A DNA stretch of 19,388 nt, taken from the NCBI GenBank assembly GCA_035997045.1, contig DASYIY010000061.1, positions 1-19,388 of the forward strand, written 5' to 3'. Below are positions 7,085 through 13,714 of the stretch, in pieces. The notes below the pieces were generated by a model that saw nothing but the letters and a program-made list of their open reading frames with translations, was not told where the DNA came from and did no database searches. The translations under genes and the position numbers were made by a program. Position 1 is the stretch's first letter; each line of letters begins with the position of its first letter. This DNA is from VRUE01 sp035997045. GTDB lineage: Bacteria; Actinomycetota; Thermoleophilia; Solirubrobacterales; 70-9.

Positions 7085-9466
7085 TTAGGCGAGCGCCGCT
7101 TCGATCGCCTTGGAAACCTCGCCCACGTAGACGAACTCCAGCTCGCTGCGCTCGTGCTCGGGGATCTCGGCCACGTCGCCCTCGTTTCGCTCCGGCACCA
7201 GAACGCGCTTGATCCCGGCCCGCTGCGCGGCCAGCGACTTCTCCTTCAAGCCACCGATCGGCAGCACCTGGCCGGTCAGCGTCACCTCGCCGGTCATTGC
7301 CACATCGTTGCGAACCGGTCGGCCGCTGATCAGCGAGCCCAGCGCCACGGTCATCGCCACGCCCGCCGAGGGGCCGTCCTTGGGCACGGCGCCGGCCGGC
7401 ACGTGGATGTGAATGTCGTGCTTGGCGAACCATTCCTCGCCGAGATCGGGGGCGATCTCGCGCCAGTGGCCACGGACGTAAGAGAGCGCCGCCTGCGCCG
7501 ACTCCTTCATCACGTCACCGAGCTGACCGGTGATGGTCAACGAGCCGGAGCCGGGCATCGAGGTCGCCTCGATGAAGAGCACGTCGCCGCCGGTGGGCGT
7601 CCAGGCGAGGCCGGTGGCGACGCCGGGGACCTTGGTGCGGCGGCGCTGCTCGGCGAAGACGCGGCGGCGGCCGAGCAGCTCGCGGGCGCGTTTGGCCGAG
7701 ACCTTGACCTTGCCCTCGGAGTTGCCCTCGGCGACTTTGCGCGCGACTTTGCGGCAGATCGTGCCGATCTGCCGCTCCAGGTTGCGCACGCCGGCCTCGC
7801 GCGTGTACTCGTCGATGATCGCCGCCAAGGCCGGGTCGGCGAACTCGATCTGCGAGGCCTTCAGTCCATTGGCTTTGATCTGGCGGGGGACCAGGTAGCG
7901 GCGGGCGATCTGCTTCTTCTCTTCCTGCGTGTAACCGGCCAGCTCGATCGTCTCCATCCGGTCCTGCAACGGGCCCGGGATCGTCTCGAGCACGTTGGCG
8001 GTGGCGATGAAGAGCACCTCGGAGAGGTCGAACTCGAGGTCGAGGTAGTGGTCGCGGAAGGAGTCGTTCTGGGCCGGGTCGAGCACCTCGAGCATCGCCG
8101 AGGCCGGGTCGCCGCGAAAGTCGGCGCCCATCTTGTCGATCTCGTCGATCATGAAGACGGGGTTGCGCGAGCCTGCATCGCGCAGGGCGCGGACGATCGC
8201 CCCGGGCAGGGCGCCGATGTAGGTGCGGCGGTGGCCGCGGATCTCCGCCTCGTCGCGGACGCCGCCGACCGAGATCCGCTCGAACTCGCGCCCCAGGGCC
8301 TTGGCGATCGAGCGGCCGAGGCTGGTCTTGCCGACGCCGGGAGGCCCGACGAAGCAGAGGATCGGCCCGGGCGAGGACGGATTCAGCTTGCGAACCGCCA
8401 GGTACTCGAGGATCCGGTCCTTGACTTTCTCGAGGTCATAGTGATCGGCGTCGAGCACTTCGCGGGCGTGGGCGATGTCGAGGTTGTCCTCGGTCTCGGC
8501 CGACCAGGGCAACTCGACCAGCCACTCGAGGTAGGTGCGGATGACGCCGTGCTCGGCTGCCGCCGGCGGCAGCTTCTCCAGCCGCGAGAGCTCGCGGTCA
8601 GCCGCCTTCTGGGCGTGCTCGGGAAGTTTCGCCGCCTCGATTTTCTCGCGCAGTTCGTTGACTTCCGCCTGCTGCTCGTCGCCCTCGCCAAGCTCGTCCT
8701 GGATCGCTTTCATCTGCTGGCGCAGGAAGAACTCGCGCTGGCCCTTGTCGATCTCGGACTCGACCTGCGACTGGATCTGGCTGCCGAGCTGGACGACCTC
8801 GAGCTCGCGGGCAAGGATCTGAGAGAGGTGGCGGAGGCGGGCGACGACCTCCAGCTCCTCCAGCAGCTTCTGCTTCTCCTCGGTCGAGATGCGCAGGGCG
8901 CCGGCGATCAGGTGGGCGAGCGCGGCCGGGTCGTCGAGATTGGCGACCGCCATCTGCAGCTCCTCGGGCAGGTAGGGAATCTGCTCGATGATCTGCGAGA
9001 AGGTGCGCTGCACGTTGCGGGTCAGCGCCTCCAGCTCCGGGCCGTCCTCGGTCACGTCGGGCAGCTCGCCGATCCGCGCGACGAGGTAGGGCTGCTCGGC
9101 GACGTAGGGACCGAGGCGCACCCGCTGGGTGCCCTGGACGAGGACGCGCAGGGTGCCATCCGGCACCTTGAGCATGCGGGCGACGACGCCGACGACGCCG
9201 ACGTCATAGAGATCGTCGGGCCCGGGCTCCTCGTTCTCGGGGTCGCGGGCGGCGACCATCGCCAGCATCCGGTTGGCACCGAGCACGTCGTCGACCAACT
9301 TGATCGAGCGCTCCTGGCCGACCGCCAGCGGGGTCAGCGTCTCGGGAAAGGTGACCGTCTCGCGCAGCGGCAGGACGGGCAGCGCATCGGGCAGCGGCTC
9401 ACTGGCGCGGATGGCGTTCTCGGCGTCGAGCGAGTCGACCACCTCGAGCACCGGGCTGCCCTCCAT
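7085..9466 (-). CDS. lon: ATP-dependent Lon protease
   Basis: This ~793-residue cytoplasmic AAA+ serine protease degrades misfolded and regulatory proteins. Domains in order are the LON N-terminal substrate domain (about 30-225, beginning LPVLPLRETVTFPETLTPL), a helical linker with coiled coil (about 240-300), the AAA+ module with Walker A GPPGVGKTS (~375-383) and Walker B VFMIDEID (~438-445), and the C-terminal protease domain. The catalytic Ser is in KDGPSAGVA (~700) and the Lys in GGLKEKS (~743), with the same 43-residue spacing as E. coli Lon. I chose the ATG at 9466, which overlaps the hsp20 stop as TGATG and has GGAGG about 5 nt upstream. A GTG one codon earlier is also possible. Length is normal for LonA. 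The gene lies between hsp20 and a membrane glycosyltransferase in one tight unit. Confidence 0.98.
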   Translation of the reverse strand: MEGSPVLEVVDSLDAENAIRASEPLPDALPVLPLRETVTFPETLTPLAVGQERSIKLVDDVLGANRMLAMVAARDPENEEPGPDDLYDVGVVGVVARMLKVPDGTLRVLVQGTQRVRLGPYVAEQPYLVARIGELPDVTEDGPELEALTRNVQRTFSQIIEQIPYLPEELQMAVANLDDPAALAHLIAGALRISTEEKQKLLEELEVVARLRHLSQILARELEVVQLGSQIQSQVESEIDKGQREFFLRQQMKAIQDELGEGDEQQAEVNELREKIEAAKLPEHAQKAADRELSRLEKLPPAAAEHGVIRTYLEWLVELPWSAETEDNLDIAHAREVLDADHYDLEKVKDRILEYLAVRKLNPSSPGPILCFVGPPGVGKTSLGRSIAKALGREFERISVGGVRDEAEIRGHRRTYIGALPGAIVRALRDAGSRNPVFMIDEIDKMGADFRGDPASAMLEVLDPAQNDSFRDHYLDLEFDLSEVLFIATANVLETIPGPLQDRMETIELAGYTQEEKKQIARRYLVPRQIKANGLKASQIEFADPALAAIIDEYTREAGVRNLERQIGTICRKVARKVAEGNSEGKVKVSAKRARELLGRRRVFAEQRRRTKVPGVATGLAWTPTGGDVLFIEATSMPGSGSLTITGQLGDVMKESAQAALSYVRGHWREIAPDLGEEWFAKHDIHIHVPAGAVPKDGPSAGVAMTVALGSLISGRPVRNDVAMTGEVTLTGQVLPIGGLKEKSLAAQRAGIKRVLVPERNEGDVAEIPEHERSELEFVYVGEVSKAIEAALA

Positions 9467-9861
9467 CACTCCCTCCCGATCGGAACCCGGCGCGTGGACT
9501 CGGCTGGGTCGCGCAGCGGCAGCTCGATCCTCAGCACCCCGTCCTCGTAAGTGGCCTTGGCGCGCTCCGCGTCGACGTCCACCTGCAGCTCGACCACGCG
9601 CCGAAACGGCCCCGAGGGAATCTCAACCTGCTGGTAGACCCGCCCCTCGGTCTCCTGCACCGGCCGCTCCCCCATGATCGCCAGCTGCCGACCGCTGACC
9701 TCAATGCCGACGTCGGAAAGCTGAACCCCGGCGAGATCGACCTTGACCACGGCCTGCTGCGGTTCCCCGCAGTAGTAGACGTCGACGTTCGGGGTAAAGC
9801 CCCTGCTCCGCTTGCTGACGTACGTAGTCCGCGCCCACGCATAGAGGTCCCGCTCCGGCAT
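9466..9861 (-). CDS. Hsp20/alpha-crystallin small heat-shock protein
   Basis: This ~131-residue ATP-independent holdase binds unfolding proteins. The alpha-crystallin domain covers most of the protein: it starts at about PNVDVYYCGEPQQAVVKVDLAGV, continues with the DVGIEVSGRQLAIMGER strands, and ends with the conserved ATYEDGVLRIELPL block. A short C-terminal tail has RRVPIG in place of a strong I-x-I motif. The longest frame begins at a TTG (9867). The ATG at 9861 is preferred because TATGTT lies 6 nt before it, as in a leaderless promoter, and no Shine-Dalgarno serves the TTG. The stop overlaps the lon start (TGATG), coupling a holdase with the protease that would clear its clients. No clear HspR or HrcA operator was found upstream. 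Confidence 0.93.
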   Translation of the reverse strand: MPERDLYAWARTTYVSKRSRGFTPNVDVYYCGEPQQAVVKVDLAGVQLSDVGIEVSGRQLAIMGERPVQETEGRVYQQVEIPSGPFRRVVELQVDVDAERAKATYEDGVLRIELPLRDPAESTRRVPIGRE

Positions 9862-9867
9862 CGTCAA

Positions 9868-9873
9868 AACATA
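9868..9873 (-). promoter_or_regulatory. Candidate -10 box of hsp20-lon unit
   Basis: TATGTT on the minus strand ends 6 nt before the preferred hsp20 ATG. This is the spacing expected for a leaderless actinobacterial promoter. No convincing -35 hexamer is present. Confidence 0.4.
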
Positions 9874-9902
9874 GCCAGACCGCAGCTTGCGGGTTCTGGC
9901 GC

Positions 9903-10094
9903 TCAGGCTGCTTGCGATGCCCAGCGGGGTGGGCGCATCAGCAGAACGGGCTGCCGGGGCGGAACGAGACCTTCCGGGCGGTTCGGCCGGAAGGTGGTGC
10001 AGGGCTCCTCCAGCTCGAGCGAGCAGAGCAGGTTCTTGCGGAAGTAACAGTCATCGCAGGTCGGCGGCTTTGGCTTGCGGGGCACGGCGCGCAT
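9903..10094 (-). CDS. Small Cys4 protein, possible zinc- or Fe-S-binding
   Basis: This is a 63-residue frame from the ATG at 10094; upstream in-frame codons extend it to 10166 but look non-coding. It has four cysteines spaced C-x2-C-x7-C-x7-C (Cys13, 16, 24, 32) in CDDCYFRKNLLC followed by EEPCTTFRP. The regular spacing, the aromatic and proline positions, and a Pro/Arg-rich tail suggest a real zinc-ribbon-like or metal-binding small protein rather than a chance frame. There is no signal peptide. GGTGG lies about 4 nt before the ATG as a weak ribosome-binding site. It sits 41 nt upstream of hsp20 on the same strand and is divergent from the hydroxylase-like gene. The function is not known, and its position before hsp20-lon may be incidental. 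Confidence 0.6.
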   Translation of the reverse strand: MRAVPRKPKPPTCDDCYFRKNLLCSLELEEPCTTFRPNRPEGLVPPRQPVLLMRPPRWASQAA

Positions 10095-10206
10095 ACTGCC
10101 ACCGCCGCGCGCCTTTCGTGACTGGCATTCCCGCAAAGCGCAACGTCTTTGACACAGTCTCGTCACATCTTCCCCGCGTCTTGCGGAAGCCGGGAGTTGC
10201 CGTCGC

Positions 10207-10212
10207 TACCAT
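10207..10212 (+). promoter_or_regulatory. Candidate -10 box of hydroxylase gene
   Basis: TACCAT ends 8 nt before the ATG at 10221 and no Shine-Dalgarno is visible, which fits a leaderless transcript. A TTGACA at 10149-10154 is too far upstream to serve as its -35. Confidence 0.35.
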
Positions 10213-10220
10213 TGCCGCGG

Positions 10221-10853
10221 ATGAACTCCTCCAGCCGGACCGACAAGCTCGCGGCATCGCCACAGCTGTTCGAGAGCGACTTCCTCAACTTCTTCTCGCG
10301 GGTGCACCCTGCGGTGCCGGCGATCGTCTTCGTACCGGTCGTGGTCGCGGTCGAGTGGCTCGGCACCAGCGGCGGCTACGCCGCCTGGCAGCTGCTTCTG
10401 CTCAGCCTCGGCGGAATCGGCATCTGGACCCTGACCGAGTACTGGCTGCACCGGCTCGTCTTCCACTGGGAGCCCGACAACGCCGTCGGGCGGCGGATGC
10501 ATTTCATCATCCACGGCATCCACCACGATCACCCCAATGACAAGCTGCGCCTGGTGATGCCACCCGCGGTGGCGATCCCCCTCGCCGCCCTCTTCTTCTT
10601 CGCCTTCACGCTGCTCTTCGGCACTCCCGCTGCCTACCCGCTCTTCGGCGGCTTCATCGCCGGCTACCTCTTCTACGACTACACGCACTACTACGTGCAC
10701 CATTTTGTGCCCAAGTCCGAGTTCGGCAAGCGCCTGCGCGAGCAGCACATGCGCCATCACTTCCAGGACCACCGCTTCGGCTACGGCGTCTCCTCGCCGA
10801 TCTGGGACGTCGTCTTCCGCACGCTGCCCCGCGGCCGGCGCGACAGCAGCTAG
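10221..10853 (+). CDS. Fatty-acid hydroxylase / sterol desaturase superfamily membrane protein
   Basis: This 210-residue protein has about four membrane segments and the histidine clusters of the di-iron FA_hydroxylase superfamily: EYWLHRLVFH (His77, His82), HFIIHGIHHDHP (His94-104), DYTHYYVHH (His156-161) and QHMRHHFQDH (His176-184). The order and spacing resemble Scs7/FA2H-type fatty acid 2-hydroxylases more than C-5 sterol desaturases. It would hydroxylate a lipid acyl chain at the membrane, with electrons from an unlinked donor; there is no cytochrome b5 domain. I start it at the ATG at 10221. The longer frame uses a TTG at 10149 with an untypical N-terminus. Its TAG stop and that of the convergent PucR-like gene share one CTAG palindrome. 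Together with the nearby desaturase it marks a lipid-tailoring locus. Confidence 0.88.
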   Translation: MNSSSRTDKLAASPQLFESDFLNFFSRVHPAVPAIVFVPVVVAVEWLGTSGGYAAWQLLLLSLGGIGIWTLTEYWLHRLVFHWEPDNAVGRRMHFIIHGIHHDHPNDKLRLVMPPAVAIPLAALFFFAFTLLFGTPAAYPLFGGFIAGYLFYDYTHYYVHHFVPKSEFGKRLREQHMRHHFQDHRFGYGVSSPIWDVVFRTLPRGRRDSS

Positions 10854-12013
10854 CGCAGCGCTATCTCGAGCTCGAAGCGGGCGTCCGGGTCGTCCAGCTG
10901 CTCGCCGAGCAGCTCGCGCAAACGTGCGACGCGGTAGCGGACGGTCTGCGGGTGAACGTGCAGCGCGGCGGCCATCGCCACCGAGTTGCCACCGTGGCGG
11001 ACATAGGCAAGCGTCGTCTCACGCATCCGTTCGCGCGCCTTAACCGTGAGCGAGTCGAGCGGCGCCAGCCTCTCGGCGGCAATCCTGGCGACCAGGGCGC
11101 TGCCCTCGAAGAGCAACAGGGCGGCGAGGTGGTCCTCGGCACGAACGAGGCCTTTGGCCGAGATCGCACCCGCTTCCAATGCTCTTAGGCCACTCTTCCC
11201 CAGATCCCAAGAACCACGCAGCCGCCCCGGTTCGCAGGTTGGGCCAAGCACCACCGCTTTGTCGCCGACGGCACGCTTGATGCTGGCCAGGCGGCCGGGC
11301 CCGTTGGGATCGGGAAAGAGCATGCAGCCGAGCTCATCGACCTGAGTGATCAGGCAGTCAGCAGGGAGATGGCGCGCGAGCTGCGGCAGATCGGACTCGG
11401 CGCAGACGAGCGGAGCTAGCTGGCGCGGGATCCTCCACCCGGCTGCCTGCGCCGAAGCGCGTCGATCGGCGACCTCGGTGGACTCCCGCAGCAGCAGAGA
11501 GACGAGTTCGCGCCGACGCCGGCGGCGAAGGTCCTCGCCCTCGGACTGGGCGACGGCGTAGCCATCAACGGAATCCGCGGAGAGCTCGTCGATATAGGCG
11601 AAGATCGCCTCCGCGAGCAGGCTCAGGACCTCGGGGTCCAGCTCTGCCCGCCGCCCCACGCGCGCAATGTGTCGCCAGGCGACACGAGCGCCAACCCGAT
11701 AAGCGGCTTGCAAGGAATCGAGGGTGCGTCCTTGGCGCAGCTCGCCGCGGCCGAGTGCGACATAGACCTCTCGTCCCAACTCACGGCCTGCATCGGCATC
11801 CCGGATCAGAGCGACGAACTGGCTCAGCCCCTCGCCGACACCGGTGCGGAGGCCGCGGCCGAAGTTCCCCTCGAGGGGCCGTTCGTACTCGGGCACCTCT
11901 CTGGCGATCGCCGCAAGGATCTCGCCCGTCACCTCCTCCAGCTCAGGCTCGATCAGGTCAGCAACGCTCGCGGGCAAGCCACGCCAAGGCTCTGAATCGA
12001 CGGAACTTATCAT
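10850..12013 (-). CDS. PucR-type helix-turn-helix transcriptional regulator
   Basis: This 387-residue protein has a PucR C-terminal helix-turn-helix at about residues 342-387, starting GNSVAMAAALHVHPQTVRYR and continuing VARLRELLG. This arrangement is typical of PucR/CdaR-like regulators. The N-terminal ~170 residues are helical (DLIEPELEEVTGEILAAIAREV and following), with a basic RRRRRRELVSLLL hinge near 165-175, like the RsbT-co-antagonist-like N-terminal regions seen in actinobacterial PucR proteins. The central part lacks a recognisable ligand domain. It starts at ATG 12013, 78 nt from the divergent acyl-CoA desaturase gene. It is therefore the best candidate to control desaturase expression, by analogy with divergent regulator-target pairs; this is inference. 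TATTTT lies 10 nt before the ATG. The stop codon overlaps that of the convergent hydroxylase gene by 3 nt. Confidence 0.9.
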   Translation of the reverse strand: MISSVDSEPWRGLPASVADLIEPELEEVTGEILAAIAREVPEYERPLEGNFGRGLRTGVGEGLSQFVALIRDADAGRELGREVYVALGRGELRQGRTLDSLQAAYRVGARVAWRHIARVGRRAELDPEVLSLLAEAIFAYIDELSADSVDGYAVAQSEGEDLRRRRRRELVSLLLRESTEVADRRASAQAAGWRIPRQLAPLVCAESDLPQLARHLPADCLITQVDELGCMLFPDPNGPGRLASIKRAVGDKAVVLGPTCEPGRLRGSWDLGKSGLRALEAGAISAKGLVRAEDHLAALLLFEGSALVARIAAERLAPLDSLTVKARERMRETTLAYVRHGGNSVAMAAALHVHPQTVRYRVARLRELLGEQLDDPDARFELEIALR

Positions 12014-12091
12014 TTGACTTACAAAAATAGCACTTAGAAATTGCCCTGATGCCTAACTCTTATTCTCTAAGAACGCCTAACTTGCCTGCCG
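12014..12091. promoter_or_regulatory. AT-rich divergent promoter region, regulator/desaturase
   Basis: These 78 bp are clearly more AT-rich than the surrounding sequence. They hold TTGACT at 12014-12019 (+), TATTTT at 12029-12024 (-), TATTCT at 12061-12066 (+), a direct repeat GCCTAACT at 12051-12058 and 12075-12082 (24 nt apart), and CTTAGA (12033-12038) matched by its inverse TCTAAG (12066-12071). The repeats are candidate regulator half-sites. I cannot assign exact promoters. Confidence 0.45.
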
Positions 12092-13072
12092 ATGGGCGAA
12101 ATGACCAAAACAGAGAAGATCGCGAACTTGGGCGCCGTCGTGGTTCCCTTCATCGCCACTCTGGCCGCAATCGTGTTGCTCTGGAACCGGCTGGTCAGCG
12201 CCCGCGACCTGGAGATAGCGGCGGTGATGTACCTGCTGACCGCGATCGGGGTCACGGTCGGCTTCCACCGACTGCTCACCCACCGCTCTTTCCAGACCTC
12301 CAAGCCCGCTGAGTACACATTCGCCGTGCTTGGCTCGATGGCCGTGCAGGGCCCGGCGATCTCATGGGTTGCCGATCACCGTAAGCACCATGCCCACACC
12401 GACGAAGAGGGTGACCCACACAGCCCACACGTCGGCCACGATGGTGGCGTGCGCGGCGTCCTTGCCGGCCTCTGGCACGCCCACTCGGGCTGGCTTATGT
12501 CCACCCAGGGACGAGCCGACTGGAAGCGTTACGCCGCCGACCTCTACGAGGACCGTGGCATGCGCACGATCTCGCGCCGGTTCGTTCCACTCGTACTCGC
12601 CAGCCTCGCCATACCCGCCCTCGCCGGCTACCTCGTCAGCGGCACGCTTGCCGGATCTGCGACCGGGCTGCTCTGGGGTGGGTTGGTGCGAATTTTCTTC
12701 GTTCACCACGTGACCTGGAGCGTCAACTCGGTTTGCCACTATTTCGGTACGCGCCGGTTTGACACCGAAGACCGTTCGACCAACGTCTTCTGGCTGGCAC
12801 TGCCGTCACTAGGCGAGTCCTGGCATCACAACCACCATGCATTCCCGCGCTCGGCGGTTCATGGCCTCAAATACTGGGAGATCGACCCCTCCGCCATGGT
12901 CATCTCCACAATGGAGAGGCTTGGCCTGGCTTGGAACGTGGTTCGGATCTCGCCCGAGCGTCAATTACAGCGAACAGCCTTTACAGAACAGACTTCCGCG
13001 GATGAGCCGGGGAGGGGGAAAGCCGGCAAGCGGGTGCGTTCGCTCTCATCCCCCTCCCCGGACGAGCGTTAG
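12092..13072 (+). CDS. Membrane acyl-CoA (delta-9 type) fatty acid desaturase
   Basis: This 326-residue integral membrane di-iron enzyme introduces a cis double bond into acyl chains. All three histidine boxes of the acyl-CoA desaturase family are present: HRLLTH (59-64), HRKHH (96-100) and HHNHH (245-249). The flanking signatures GVTVGFHRLLTHRSF, VADHRKHHAHTDEEGDPHSP and GESWHHNHHAFPRSA also match. Two pairs of hydrophobic segments (about 13-55 and 165-205) give the usual four-helix topology. No cytochrome b5 domain is attached, so a separate redox partner is needed. ATG 12092 and ATG 12101 are both possible starts and neither has a clear Shine-Dalgarno. The last ~20 residues (DEPGRGKAGKRVRS and on) are encoded by a large hairpin and look like an added tail. 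Divergent from the PucR-like gene. Confidence 0.95.
   Translation: MGEMTKTEKIANLGAVVVPFIATLAAIVLLWNRLVSARDLEIAAVMYLLTAIGVTVGFHRLLTHRSFQTSKPAEYTFAVLGSMAVQGPAISWVADHRKHHAHTDEEGDPHSPHVGHDGGVRGVLAGLWHAHSGWLMSTQGRADWKRYAADLYEDRGMRTISRRFVPLVLASLAIPALAGYLVSGTLAGSATGLLWGGLVRIFFVHHVTWSVNSVCHYFGTRRFDTEDRSTNVFWLALPSLGESWHHNHHAFPRSAVHGLKYWEIDPSAMVISTMERLGLAWNVVRISPERQLQRTAFTEQTSADEPGRGKAGKRVRSLSSPSPDER
13007..13061. repeat. 13-bp perfect stem in the 3' end of the desaturase gene
   Basis: CCGGGGAGGGGGA (13007-13019) is exactly inverted at 13049-13061, with a 29-nt loop. It lies inside the last codons of the desaturase and there is no T-tract, so it is not a standard terminator. It may act as a 3'-end stability hairpin or be a repeat that extended the reading frame. 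The C-terminal residues it encodes look low-complexity and basic. Confidence 0.6.
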
Positions 13073-13107
13073 CCCTTCATCCAAATGGCCACGGGTCAGG
13101 CGTGGAT

Positions 13108-13140
13108 TTGACTATGTGAATAGTCACTGTCACTGTGACT
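13108..13140 (+). promoter_or_regulatory. Overlapping palindromes before the AT-hook gene
   Basis: TGACTAT-GTGA-ATAGTCA (13109-13126) is a perfect dyad. It overlaps a second dyad, AGTCAC-N7-GTGACT (13122-13140 overall; arms 13122-13127 and 13135-13140), and TCACTG-like hexamers repeat in tandem across 13124-13141. TTGACT at 13108-13113 resembles a -35 box, but no convincing -10 box follows at 16-18 nt. The site is probably an operator for one or two dimers, 64 nt or more upstream of the ATG. Confidence 0.5.
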
Positions 13141-13203
13141 GTGCCACACTCCGGGGAGCTGACGACCCGAGAGACAAAAGTCTTACGGGATGAAAGGAAG
13201 GAA

Positions 13204-13647
13204 ATGCCTAGCACCAGCAACGTACTCGACGAGGCTCTGAACCTGGTCAAGAAGCGGCTTGCCGAGCTTGATGAGGAGCGCCAGCGTCTCGAGCGCGCCC
13301 TCGCAGAGCTTGGTGGGACCGTTACCGGCACCGTTACCCGCCGCCCAGGTCGACCCCCGGGCACAGGTAAACGTGGCCCCGGTCGCCCTCGCAAAACTGC
13401 ACCCGCAGCCGCTCCCACGCCTGCGTCTGCCTCAACCTCAACCGCCGCACCGCGACGTCGCCGTCGCCGTCGCGGTGGCACGCGTGCCGATCAGGCAGTC
13501 GCCCTGGTCGAGCAGAACCCCGGCATCTCCGCCTCGGAGATCGCCAAACAGATGAAAATCAAACCCAACTATCTCTACCGAGTCCTCGGTGAAATGGAGA
13601 AAGAGGGTCGGGTGACGAAGAAGGGGCGCGAGTACCACCCCGCCTAG
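13204..13647 (+). CDS. Small DNA-binding protein: coiled coil, AT-hooks, winged helix
   Basis: This 147-residue, strongly basic protein has three parts. Residues 6-37 form a likely coiled coil (NVLDEALNLVKKRLAELDEE and on). Residues 45-65 hold two AT-hook motifs, RPGRPPG and GPGRPRK. A disordered Ala/Pro/Ser linker with a run of seven arginines follows (84-90). Residues 93-147 form a winged helix (ADQAVALVEQNPGISASEIA, then YLYRVLGEMEKEGRVTKKG). An oligomerisation helix plus minor-groove hooks is the design of H-NS/Lsr2-type nucleoid proteins, and the wing could add sequence specificity. The ATG has AAAGG 6 nt upstream, and in-frame upstream codons are not needed. Two overlapping palindromes lie upstream and may be its own or another regulator's site. 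A strong terminator follows. The architecture is seen directly; a nucleoid role is inferred. Confidence 0.85.
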   Translation: MPSTSNVLDEALNLVKKRLAELDEERQRLERALAELGGTVTGTVTRRPGRPPGTGKRGPGRPRKTAPAAAPTPASASTSTAAPRRRRRRRGGTRADQAVALVEQNPGISASEIAKQMKIKPNYLYRVLGEMEKEGRVTKKGREYHPA

Positions 13648-13667
13648 CGTCAACCCGTAGATGCTTT

Positions 13668-13699
13668 GAAAAAGCCGGCCCGGGTGGGCCGGCTTTTTC
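13668..13699. terminator. Bidirectional intrinsic terminator
   Basis: GAAAAAGCCGGCCC (13668-13681) pairs perfectly with GGGCCGGCTTTTTC (13686-13699) around a 4-nt loop GGGT. The GC stem with flanking A and T tracts works for both strands. It ends the AT-hook gene (+, stop at 13647) and mdh (-, stop at 13715). Confidence 0.93.
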
Positions 13700-13714
13700 A
13701 TTGCCTAGTTCGGC

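Noticed and set aside
5490..7433. 647-codon minus-strand frame
   Set aside because: It overlaps the glycosyltransferase and the end of lon in another frame and is Arg/Pro/Gly-rich, as expected for a shifted frame in GC-rich DNA.
5579..9550. 1323-codon open frame on the plus strand
   Set aside because: It lies antisense to lon and the glycosyltransferase, which have complete motifs. Long antisense frames are expected from the codon bias of GC-rich genes, and its translation is Arg/Gly/Asp/Gln-rich with no domain.
9886..9907. HAIR-like (HspR) operator upstream of hsp20
   Set aside because: CTTGCGG and GCTCAGG match the CTTGAGT/ACTCAAG arms at only 5 of 7 positions each, and the spacing is 8 rather than 7.
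10149..10154. TTGACA as a -35 box for the hydroxylase gene
   Set aside because: No -10 box follows at 16-18 nt and it is 67 nt upstream of the start.
13089..13105. CCACG-N7-CGTGG as terminator of the desaturase gene
   Set aside because: The stem is only 5 bp and is followed by ATTTG rather than a T-tract.
13318..13341. Direct repeat ACCGTTACC in the AT-hook gene
   Set aside because: It encodes the repeated TVTGTVT linker and is explained by coding sequence.
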